Shown here one piece after another: positions 18,965 through 24,752 of a stretch of 24,752 nucleotides of DNA. This stretch comes from a virus. The position numbers and the translations under genes were made by a program. The notes below the pieces were generated by a model. It worked only from the letters and a program-made list of their open reading frames with translations. It ran no database searches and was not told the DNA's origin. Location of the stretch: the IMG/VR virus record IMGVR_UViG_3300010297_000080, positions 1 through 24,752 of that record. One strand, written 5' to 3'. The number at the start of each line of letters is the position of its first letter. The first letter of the stretch is position 1.

Positions 18965-19893
18965 TACTTGAGCATTACAAGCACGGTGATAAAAACTTCT
19001 CCAGTATAGCTAAAAAAATACTCAACACAGAAAATTTCACTCACGACGTGGACTTGCTTCGGACTTACGCAAAAAGGATGATAAACCGAAGGGGTATCGG
19101 CAACTCTAAGGGCGCGAAAATTTTAGTTTTTGATATTGAAACCTCTCACATAGAATTTAAGACAAGGGTTTTTAGTATTTGGCAACAAAACCTAAACCCA
19201 GACCACATAGTTAAAGATTGGTACATATTGTGTTGGTCGGCAAAGTGGTTGTTTGAGGACAAAATATACAACGCTTCTTGCACCCCAAAAGAGATAGAAG
19301 AAGGAAACGACAAAAGGGTTGCTCAGTCCCTTTGGAATATGTTGAACGATGCAGATATTGTAATTGCGCACAACCTACGTAAATTCGATAGGAAGGTGGC
19401 TCAAACTAGATTCTTAAAGAACGGGCTATCCCTACCCTCTCCGTACCAAGAAATAGACACGCTACTTCACGCTAGAAAACAGTTTAAAATATCTTCCAAT
19501 AGGCTAGATTATTTGGGTGAATTTTTAGAGGTTGGTAGAAAGATTGACACCGAAAAGGGGCTTTGGGATAAGGTAGAGGACGGGGACGCTCAGGCTATGG
19601 AGCGTATGCAAATGTATTGCGACCAAGACGTACTTCTACTTGAGAATGTTTATCTTGAGATGCGCCCGTACATTCAACCACACCCAAACATTGGTTTGTT
19701 TATAGAAAAGTCTTTTGACATGACTTGTCCGTCTTGCGGGGGAAATCACTTAACCCATATTGGTGAGTACGCCACAACCGTAAATACTTATGACGCTTAT
19801 AGGTGCGACGATTGCAATAGCTTAACAAGGGCAAGAAGGGCTAATACGCCGCTTAAATCTAATTTAAACATTACCTCAAGTATCCCAAGATGA
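18928..19893 (+). CDS. DnaQ/PolB-like 3'-5' exonuclease with HTH and zinc ribbon
   Basis: The protein has 321 residues. Exonuclease motifs: ExoI 'FDIETS' (D69, E71), ExoII 'IAHNLRKFD' (about 145-153, D153) and ExoIII Y229-x3-D233 ('YCDQD'). It thus belongs to the RNase H-like DEDDy group, as in the proofreading domain of family B polymerases. Residues 1-55 look like a small helix-turn-helix (DNLILEHYKHGDKNFSSIAKKIL). The C-terminus has a zinc ribbon with C266-x2-C269 and C292-x2-C295. No polymerase domain follows, so it is a stand-alone nuclease, probably for recombination or DNA repair. It starts inside the HNH gene (37-nt overlap). Confidence 0.88.
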   Translation: MANSKWAKYDNLILEHYKHGDKNFSSIAKKILNTENFTHDVDLLRTYAKRMINRRGIGNSKGAKILVFDIETSHIEFKTRVFSIWQQNLNPDHIVKDWYILCWSAKWLFEDKIYNASCTPKEIEEGNDKRVAQSLWNMLNDADIVIAHNLRKFDRKVAQTRFLKNGLSLPSPYQEIDTLLHARKQFKISSNRLDYLGEFLEVGRKIDTEKGLWDKVEDGDAQAMERMQMYCDQDVLLLENVYLEMRPYIQPHPNIGLFIEKSFDMTCPSCGGNHLTHIGEYATTVNTYDAYRCDDCNSLTRARRANTPLKSNLNITSSIPR

Positions 19894-20153
19894 AAAAAAC
19901 AGCAGAACTAATTAAACAATTAAACGAAAGTAGGTATTTGATGTCTGAGGTAGGTATGACTTTATCAAACCTTTCGGAAGAGAATAAATACCTTCGGGTT
20001 ATTCTTTGGCGAATGATGCAAAAGCACGGGGCGGAAGTAATGGGCGGTAATTTAGACGAACAAACCTACGATGAGATATTATCTTCTGATATTCACTTGG
20101 ATGACAACCTAAACGTGAAATTTTCAAAAAATCACAAAACCGTAGGCGATTAG
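19890..20153 (+). CDS. 87-residue protein of unknown function
   Basis: ATGA coupling to the exonuclease gene sets the start. The first 55 residues are a helical, coiled-coil-like segment (TAELIKQLNESRYLMSEVGMTLSNLSEENKYLR), then a more acidic end. No motif recognised. Probably a partner of a neighbouring DNA-handling protein, but nothing in the sequence proves this. Confidence 0.65.
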   Translation: MKKTAELIKQLNESRYLMSEVGMTLSNLSEENKYLRVILWRMMQKHGAEVMGGNLDEQTYDEILSSDIHLDDNLNVKFSKNHKTVGD

Positions 20154-20167
20154 AAACGCGGGAAATT

Positions 20168-20461
20168 ATGGTAACAAAAGAAGATTACAACAGGGCTTTA
20201 GACGTTATTGATGATTACTATAATCAGTTGCGCGATTGTTCATCGGAGGGAAATAAACGGTTTTATTGCAAAGATGAAAGCTACCACAAAACCGCGAGAT
20301 GCACCAAGCAATGTAGCGACTGCATAATTGGCGATAATATAGAGGTTACATTTAAAGTTGACGGTACTATGTACACTATTAAATTTGATAATGGAAGTTG
20401 GGTAAGGGTTTCGGGGGCTAAACTTTACAAAGTTTTAGATGATGTAGCTAGGGATGGTTAG
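20168..20461 (+). CDS. Cys-rich small protein of unknown function
   Basis: The protein has 97 residues. A cluster of six Cys (DCSSEG, FYCKDES, ARCTKQCSDCIIG, about residues 20-54) looks able to bind zinc or form an Fe-S site, and is followed by a beta-like half (IEVTFKVDGTMYTIKFDNGSWVRVSGAKLYKVL). No family recognised. It is the last gene before the accessory segment, and its stop is followed at once by the cassette-like flank. Confidence 0.65.
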   Translation: MVTKEDYNRALDVIDDYYNQLRDCSSEGNKRFYCKDESYHKTARCTKQCSDCIIGDNIEVTFKVDGTMYTIKFDNGSWVRVSGAKLYKVLDDVARDG

Positions 20462-20495
20462 TTTTCATTATCCTTGCCCATAACGTTATTCGGCT

Positions 20496-21935
20496 TTGTT
20501 TAGTGCCGATTTTAAAAAAATAAATTTTCAACTTAAAATAAATATAATTACGAAAACAGAATTTGATAATACCGAAAACGAGGCATTGAACAAAACCGAT
20601 GTTAGCGGTTCGTTGCGGTTAATTAACGGATTACGCATTTTGCATATTTTATCTCCTGTTAAATGGAATGGAGATACTTTTAATGCTAATGCAGATGCTA
20701 ATTGGAAGGTAGCAGAAAAGACAATTAGATTTTTGCCTAATTGCCATCACTATATTTTAGTGCCACATAACCACACTATAAGAATACAGCAAGAGAATGT
20801 ATCTTATATTAAATACGATTACCCAAAAAGCGTACAGTTAAATAGAGGGATGTTTGATTATAGGCAAATAAAGTTTGACTTTACTAAATTAGACGTTGAT
20901 TTTGTATTTAATCACCAACCCGAACTAACGTACAATATTCATCAATGGTTTCACTCAAATAGGTATTACGAAGATGTTATTTACTTTGGTTTTTATCATT
21001 GGATTGACTGTAAACAAAGCAGAGGAAGTGTAAGCGGTTGCCCTTCATTTTATATGAGGCAATTAGAAAGTATGCACATTTTAGATGCAAACTTTGTCCA
21101 TTCAAATATTAGTTTAGATTATCTAAAAGGTAATTTTAAAGAATTTGACTGCTCACATTTAATTAGCAAGGTTTATGAAATGCCTTTGAGTGGAAGGATA
21201 GATGTTGAGCCAACACCATTTAATTTACCTAACAAAAAGATATTATTATTTAACCATAGATGGGCAGAAAGTAGTGGTATAAAAAGAATGATGCAATATG
21301 TAGATAAGTTGGATGATAGTTATGTAGTATGGGTTACAGACGAAAGTTGTGATGTTAAAAATGATAAATTTATAGTAAAAAATCTAACCTATTCAGATTA
21401 TGCTTATTTAGTAGAAAATTGCTACGCTTCAATATGCTTTATAGATGGATATGCAACTTGGAATTTAGCGGTGCAAGATGCTTTGATAAAGAAAAAGCCA
21501 AGTTTATTTTTTGAACATAAAACAATTAGAAAAGTAGTTGGAGAAAAATACAATGGTGGGTTTAAAAACTTTGAACAATTTAAATATATTTTAGAGATAA
21601 ATGACGCTGATGATTTTGATAATTGTATAATATCTGAACACGACTTTATTTTTGAATTACAATTAAAAACAGCTATGTTAGAGCATTGGAAAGACACATC
21701 TAAAAAGCCAAAAGATGCAGATGCTTGGATTAATTGTATTGAAAATGGTATAACTGATAAAAAATCTATTTGCACAAAAGTAAATCCAAAAGTAAGACTA
21801 AATGGAACGGCACATTTTATCCGAAGACATTTATTAAATAATGGAGTAACTGATGATATAAAAGAACCTTATACTCAATACTTCATAGAGGGCAATGCTA
21901 ACACTATAAAACACGATTTATTTAGCAGTATGTAG
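20496..21935 (+). CDS. Glycosyltransferase, GT-B type, no ATG start
   Basis: The frame gives up to 479 residues from a TTG at 20496; another candidate start is TTG 20586. No in-frame ATG occurs in the first 113 codons, yet the folded part begins by about residue 46 ('LRILHILSPVKWNGD'), so initiation must be non-ATG. The nucleotide-sugar domain is suggested by 'KKILLFNHRWAESSGIKRMM' (about 249-268), followed by 'YVVWVTDES' and 'FIDGYATWNLAVQDALIKKKPSLFF', the pattern of GT4-like enzymes. Codon use is much richer in A and T than in neighbouring genes, suggesting separate origin. Together with the methyltransferase it may modify DNA (for example a base) or a surface. The acceptor is unknown. The N-terminus contains the shared TDVSGS motif. 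Confidence 0.7.
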   Translation: MFSADFKKINFQLKINIITKTEFDNTENEALNKTDVSGSLRLINGLRILHILSPVKWNGDTFNANADANWKVAEKTIRFLPNCHHYILVPHNHTIRIQQENVSYIKYDYPKSVQLNRGMFDYRQIKFDFTKLDVDFVFNHQPELTYNIHQWFHSNRYYEDVIYFGFYHWIDCKQSRGSVSGCPSFYMRQLESMHILDANFVHSNISLDYLKGNFKEFDCSHLISKVYEMPLSGRIDVEPTPFNLPNKKILLFNHRWAESSGIKRMMQYVDKLDDSYVVWVTDESCDVKNDKFIVKNLTYSDYAYLVENCYASICFIDGYATWNLAVQDALIKKKPSLFFEHKTIRKVVGEKYNGGFKNFEQFKYILEINDADDFDNCIISEHDFIFELQLKTAMLEHWKDTSKKPKDADAWINCIENGITDKKSICTKVNPKVRLNGTAHFIRRHLLNNGVTDDIKEPYTQYFIEGNANTIKHDLFSSM

Positions 21936-21943
21936 TAATGACA

Positions 21944-21967
21944 GCTAACGTATGGTGCTATGAGCAG
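21944..21967 (+). repeat. Accessory-gene junction motif
   Basis: GCTAACGTATGGTGCTATGA, just after the glycosyltransferase stop, resembles the minus-strand flanks of copies 1 and 2 of the 37-bp repeat (TAACGTATCACGGCTATGTG and GCTAATGTCGGCTATGTG). It probably marks an old cassette junction between the two accessory genes. Confidence 0.5.
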
Positions 21968-21998
21968 TAGCGGATCAATAACAACAAACTTTCAAATT

Positions 21999-22691
21999 AT
22001 GACAAACGATAATAAACAGCAGAAACTTTCGGATAGCACGGACACCGCTATTGCTTATAGCACGTGTTGTGTGTCTGGTGCGGATTTCGGAGAACTAATT
22101 TCGCTTTATAACGAGGATTGCTTACAGGCATTGAAACGATATGATGATAACCATTTTGATATTGCAATAGTAGACCCACCTTATGGAATTGGAATAAGTA
22201 GTAACCCTTTTCGCCAAAAGTTTGAAAAATGTGATTGGGATAACGCAATACCCAACAAGCAATACTTTGATGAACTTATGAGAGTAAGTAAAAATCAAAT
22301 CATTTGGGGTGGAAACTACTTTGATTTACCACCATCGCAGGGCTTCATTATTTGGGATAAAAAGCAACCACAAGATTTTAGTAGTGCAATGTGTGAAATG
22401 GCTTGGATGAGCTTTCAGAAGCCCGCAAAGATATTTAGAAAGCACGTTGTAACTGCTGAACCGAATAAGATACACCCAACACAAAAGCCCGTTGATTTGT
22501 ATAAGTGGTTGCTTACTCACTACACAAATGAAAATGATTTGATTTTAGACACTCATTTAGGTAGCGGAAGTATTGCTATTGCTTGTTGGGAATTGAAACG
22601 TAAACTTGTAGGATTTGAAATAAATAAGGGTTACTACGACAATGCCTGTAAGCGTTTGGATGACAAAACTCGAATTTTAACGTTATGGTAG
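21999..22691 (+). CDS. DNA methyltransferase, beta-class (N6-adenine or N4-cytosine)
   Basis: The protein has 230 residues from ATG 21999; an ATG at 21960 in the junction motif would add 13 residues. Catalytic motif IV is D-P-P-Y at about 59-62 ('IAIVDPPYGIG'), and the AdoMet-binding motif I comes later, around 183-191 ('LDTHLGSGSIAIA'). This order defines the beta class, and 'HPTQKPVDLYKWLL' before motif I is typical of it. The target sequence cannot be read. DPPY favours adenine. No restriction partner is adjacent, so it is most likely an orphan phage methyltransferase that protects DNA from host restriction. It is AT-rich like the glycosyltransferase. The N-terminus (STCCVSGADFG) shares the VSG motif. 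Confidence 0.9.
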   Translation: MTNDNKQQKLSDSTDTAIAYSTCCVSGADFGELISLYNEDCLQALKRYDDNHFDIAIVDPPYGIGISSNPFRQKFEKCDWDNAIPNKQYFDELMRVSKNQIIWGGNYFDLPPSQGFIIWDKKQPQDFSSAMCEMAWMSFQKPAKIFRKHVVTAEPNKIHPTQKPVDLYKWLLTHYTNENDLILDTHLGSGSIAIACWELKRKLVGFEINKGYYDNACKRLDDKTRILTLW

Positions 22692-22707
22692 CACTTGCAC
22701 ACAACGA

Positions 22708-22744
22708 CGGATATGTGAACCAAAAGTGTACAATAACGGAGGTA
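22708..22744 (+). repeat. 37-bp element, copy 3 (inverted relative to copies 1 and 2)
   Basis: It begins CGGATATGTGAACCAAAAGT and ends AATAACGGAGGTA; three mismatches to copy 2. It lies 17 nt after the methyltransferase stop and 46 bp before the groEL -7 box. Similarity to copy 2 continues without gaps through the promoter. Confidence 0.85.
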
Positions 22745-22790
22745 GGTAATTATTTTATCCACTTTTCGCCATTAACTTAATTATTTTTAT

Positions 22791-22798
22791 TATGTTTG
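22791..22798 (+). promoter_or_regulatory. -7 box of groEL
   Basis: TATGTTTG lies 4 nt before the groEL ATG at 22803, so the message should be leaderless. The box sits at the same distance from the 37-bp repeat as in the DnaA-like/groES operon. Confidence 0.65.
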
Positions 22799-22802
22799 CA
22801 AC

Positions 22803-24290
22803 ATGAACAACAAAGTAATAATCGGAAAGGAAGCTCTTGATAGTTTACTTATCGGGGCTAATAAGGTAGCCAACGCGATAAAAACAACGCTTGGTGGTAA
22901 CGGCAGAAACGTAATAATTCAAGGACAAACCAAATACCCCCACATTACAAAAGACGGGGTTTCGGTTGCCAACTCAATCCACCTAAAAGATAACGTGGAG
23001 AGATTGGGGGCTTCCCTTATTCAGGAGGTAGCATCTAAAACACTAGAAACTTCGGGCGACGGAACAACAACCGCGTCCGTTATTGCCCAAGCCCTCATAA
23101 ACTCAAAGGTAGGAAACCCCGTAGCGTTTAAAAAAGATATTGACGAATCTTTAACCCAAGCGGTTGAAGCAATTAAGTCGTTTTCTAAAGATTGCAAAAC
23201 GTCAGAGTCTTTGCGCAAAATCGCCACAATATCAGCAAACAACGACCAAGAGGTAGGGGGTATCATTTCCCAAGCCATAGACAGAGTTGGCGCTGACGGT
23301 CTAATAAAGGTAGAGGACTCAAAGACAAACCAAACAGAAGTGGAAACCGTTGACGGTGTTAGCTTTAACAGGGGGTTTGTTTCTCGGTACTTTGTTACCA
23401 ACAACGAGAAAATGACAGCCGAGTTTGACAAGCCTTTGGTTTTAATTTGCGCAGACCCCATAGACCAAATTCAACACATTATGCCAATACTTGAGTTGGT
23501 GGCAAGTCAAAACCGCTCTCTTTTCATTGTATCAGAACAAGTGGTTGGCGAGGCTTTACAAACCCTAGCTATGAACCACCAACGCGGTTCTCTTAAGGTT
23601 TGCGTGGTGCAAGCCCCCGAATACGGAGAGAGAAGAAAAGACGCGCTCTCAGACTTAGCCCAACTTGTGGGGGCGAAGGTTATTTCCGAAGAAGCGGGTT
23701 CTCCAATGGCAACCATAACCCCCGAACACTTAGGCTCGGCAGAATCGGTATTGGTAACTAAAAACTCTTTTACCATAACGGGTGGTGAAGGTGATATTTC
23801 GGCGGTAGTCGCGCAACTAAAAGATAAAACCGACGATTGGTCAAAAGAACGACTAGCTAAGCTACAATCCAAAGTGGCTGTAATAAAAGTTGGGGGGTTC
23901 TCAGAAACACAAATCAAAGAAAAGAAAGACCGAATAGACGACGCTTTAAGGGCAACCGTAGAGGCTTACAAAGGCGGTTACGTTTATGGTGGTGGTACGG
24001 CTCTTTACTTTGCTTCTTTTAACGTAGAAAGCGATATTTTGCGCGATGCTATGCAAGCCCCAATAAAACAAATACTTTGGAACGCGGGTATGGGAGCGGA
24101 GCTATTAGAAAGTATAGACTACGGTTACGGGGTAAACGTAATTACGGGGGAGGTTGAGAAGTTCGACCACATCATAGACCCCACAAACGTGGTAATAAAC
24201 GCCCTTGTAAATGCGGCAAACATTTCGACAACTTTTATGACAACCGAGTGCTTAATAGTAAACGAAGATGACAATAGAGCAAATAGTTAA
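22803..24290 (+). CDS. groEL: GroEL-type chaperonin (cpn60)
   Basis: The protein has 495 residues, against about 545 in bacteria. It aligns along its whole length: ATP-binding 'TTLGGNGRNVII' (bacteria have GPKGRNV), 'ITKDGVSVA' with the ATPase Asp, 'SGDGTTTASV' with the phosphate-binding Asp, apical domain 'NRGFVSRYFVTN ... SLFIVSEQVVGEALQTLAMN', and 'KKDRIDDALRATVEAYKGGYVYGGGTAL' with the catalytic Asp. It ends '...TTECLIVNEDDNRANS', without the Gly-Gly-Met tail of the cavity floor. A complete intermediate and equatorial domain suggests a working ATPase ring that could fold coat proteins. Together with the GroES genes on the other strand it gives the phage its own folding machine. It has its own leaderless promoter and the 37-bp upstream element. 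Confidence 0.95.
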   Translation: MNNKVIIGKEALDSLLIGANKVANAIKTTLGGNGRNVIIQGQTKYPHITKDGVSVANSIHLKDNVERLGASLIQEVASKTLETSGDGTTTASVIAQALINSKVGNPVAFKKDIDESLTQAVEAIKSFSKDCKTSESLRKIATISANNDQEVGGIISQAIDRVGADGLIKVEDSKTNQTEVETVDGVSFNRGFVSRYFVTNNEKMTAEFDKPLVLICADPIDQIQHIMPILELVASQNRSLFIVSEQVVGEALQTLAMNHQRGSLKVCVVQAPEYGERRKDALSDLAQLVGAKVISEEAGSPMATITPEHLGSAESVLVTKNSFTITGGEGDISAVVAQLKDKTDDWSKERLAKLQSKVAVIKVGGFSETQIKEKKDRIDDALRATVEAYKGGYVYGGGTALYFASFNVESDILRDAMQAPIKQILWNAGMGAELLESIDYGYGVNVITGEVEKFDHIIDPTNVVINALVNAANISTTFMTTECLIVNEDDNRANS

Positions 24291-24438
24291 TCAGTATTCG
24301 GGCGACTTGGACACAATGACCAAGATGCTGTCCAAGTACGTACAAGAAAGGGAAAGCGAGTTAATAGAAGAGTTAATAAACCTCATCCATTACCTTCCCA
24401 AGAGCGAAATAGAAGACGAATTAAAAAAACTACTATGA
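24268..24438 (+). CDS. 56-residue helical protein, overlapping groEL
   Basis: ATG at 24268 inside the groEL end (23-nt overlap), TGA at 24436-24438 coupled to the next ATG. The product MTIEQIVNQYSGDLDTMTKM and onward is acidic and helical (QERESELIEELINLIHYL). No family recognised. The overlaps on both sides support it as a real gene. Confidence 0.6.
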   Translation: MTIEQIVNQYSGDLDTMTKMLSKYVQERESELIEELINLIHYLPKSEIEDELKKLL

Positions 24439-24617
24439 AGTATTTTATAATCATTTTTTCAATCGCGGCACTTTCTTGCGGCAGGGTTGCGTACCCAAGA
24501 TACAACGACGAAATAAACTTTCACAAAAGATTAGAGAAGTTCGGTTACGTTCAAGTAACATCTTGTAACCTAGTAAACGGAGAACAGAAAACAATAATAA
24601 AAAAGTTGAAGCGATGA
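24435..24617 (+). CDS. Predicted small lipoprotein
   Basis: The protein has 60 residues. A hydrophobic signal segment (YFIIIFSIAALS, about 3-14) ends in a lipobox A-L-S-C with Cys15 as the lipidation site. The mature part is 45 residues, with 'DEINFHKRLEKFGYVQVTSC' and a basic end. Phage lipoproteins of this size often block superinfection or have a lysis role, but the sequence does not say which. ATGA-coupled to the genes on both sides. Confidence 0.7.
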   Translation: MKYFIIIFSIAALSCGRVAYPRYNDEINFHKRLEKFGYVQVTSCNLVNGEQKTIIKKLKR

Positions 24618-24752
24618 CAACTGACTTTGAACTCTTTAAAAACCGAGAGTTTCTAGGCGACAAGCTTTTGGACTTAATAATTGCGGACATACTCCTTTCT
24701 CGCGGAATGTCACGAAACGAAGTAAACCGAGAACTACCAAAGCACACAAGCA
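24614..24752 (+). CDS. RNase III-like protein, N-terminal part (runs off the right edge)
   Basis: ATG at 24614 overlaps the preceding stop (ATGA), and 46 codons are visible. 'NREFLGDKLLDLIIADILLS' matches the RNase III signature, in which the E-x-L-G-D-x-x-L-D-L run carries the metal-binding Glu and Asp. The signature normally lies about 40 residues from the start, whereas here it begins near residue 10, so the upstream helix is missing or short, as in mini-RNase III. It would cut double-stranded RNA. The C-terminus and any dsRNA-binding domain are outside the window. Confidence 0.6.
   Translation, partial: MTTDFELFKNREFLGDKLLDLIIADILLSRGMSRNEVNRELPKHTS

Noticed and set aside
21422-21775. 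117-codon minus frame inside the glycosyltransferase
   Set aside because: It is the antisense shadow of an AT-rich gene; Ser/Phe/Ile composition and no start context.
21944-22744. Integron attC sites around the accessory genes
   Set aside because: The flanks contain GCTAAC-like cores, but I cannot find the paired inverted core (GTTRRRY) or the stem that attC needs, and there is no integrase gene.
23021-23917. Long minus-strand frames opposite groEL (136 and 146 codons)
   Set aside because: These are shadow frames of a strongly conserved coding gene, with no promoter box and no family resemblance.

Overview
The window is a contiguous piece of a tailed-phage genome, or a very recently captured prophage, from a Bacteroidota host, most likely a flavobacterium. 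The evidence is a full head-assembly set (large terminase, portal, scaffold-like protein, coat protein), dense packing with ATGA stop/start overlaps, an almost total lack of Shine-Dalgarno sequences, at least fifteen Bacteroidota-type promoter boxes (TAnnTTTG), and a DUF3127-type SSB-like protein. The portal-scaffold-coat order and the sizes (787, 376 and 479 residues) resemble podovirus-type or crAss-like head modules, but I cannot assign a family by eye. No integrase, tRNA, rRNA, CRISPR array or insertion sequence was seen.

The minus strand carries the replication/head block, read from about 17.3 kb down to 1: a structured leader region with a candidate small RNA, recA, a DUF3127/SSB-like gene, three small genes, a 259-residue protein that looks like three cpn10 (GroES) folds in tandem, the large terminase and a GH16-type glycoside hydrolase. 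Next come a small accessory gene, a DnaA-domain-IV-only protein, a normal-sized GroES, a Cas4/RecB-like Fe-S nuclease, small membrane proteins, portal, scaffold, coat, small very basic proteins and the start of a structural protein that runs off the left edge. Two XRE-type regulators (933-1313 and 5079-5360) are encoded alone on the plus strand inside this block, each with its own promoter.

The plus strand from 17.4 kb to the right edge is a second operon block: four small unknown genes, an HNH nuclease, a DnaQ-like 3'-5' exonuclease with a zinc ribbon, two unknown genes, an AT-rich glycosyltransferase, a DPPY-type DNA methyltransferase, a GroEL without the GGM tail, two small genes (one a predicted lipoprotein) and the start of an RNase III-like gene.

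The most unusual feature is a 37-bp element present three times (2129-2165, 10865-10901, 22708-22744). Each copy lies upstream of the promoter of a phage operon: 46, 46 and 35 bp from the -7 box, a difference of one helical turn. On its far side each copy abuts an accessory gene. It is either a regulatory site shared by three operons, among them the GroES and GroEL operons, or the boundary of mobile 'moron' cassettes, or both. The accessory genes also share a coding motif (Val-Ser-Gly-Ser/Ala) near their N-termini. Other notable points are the two co-chaperonin-like genes plus GroEL, promoters placed so close to start codons that several mRNAs should be leaderless, and the candidate ncRNA upstream of recA.
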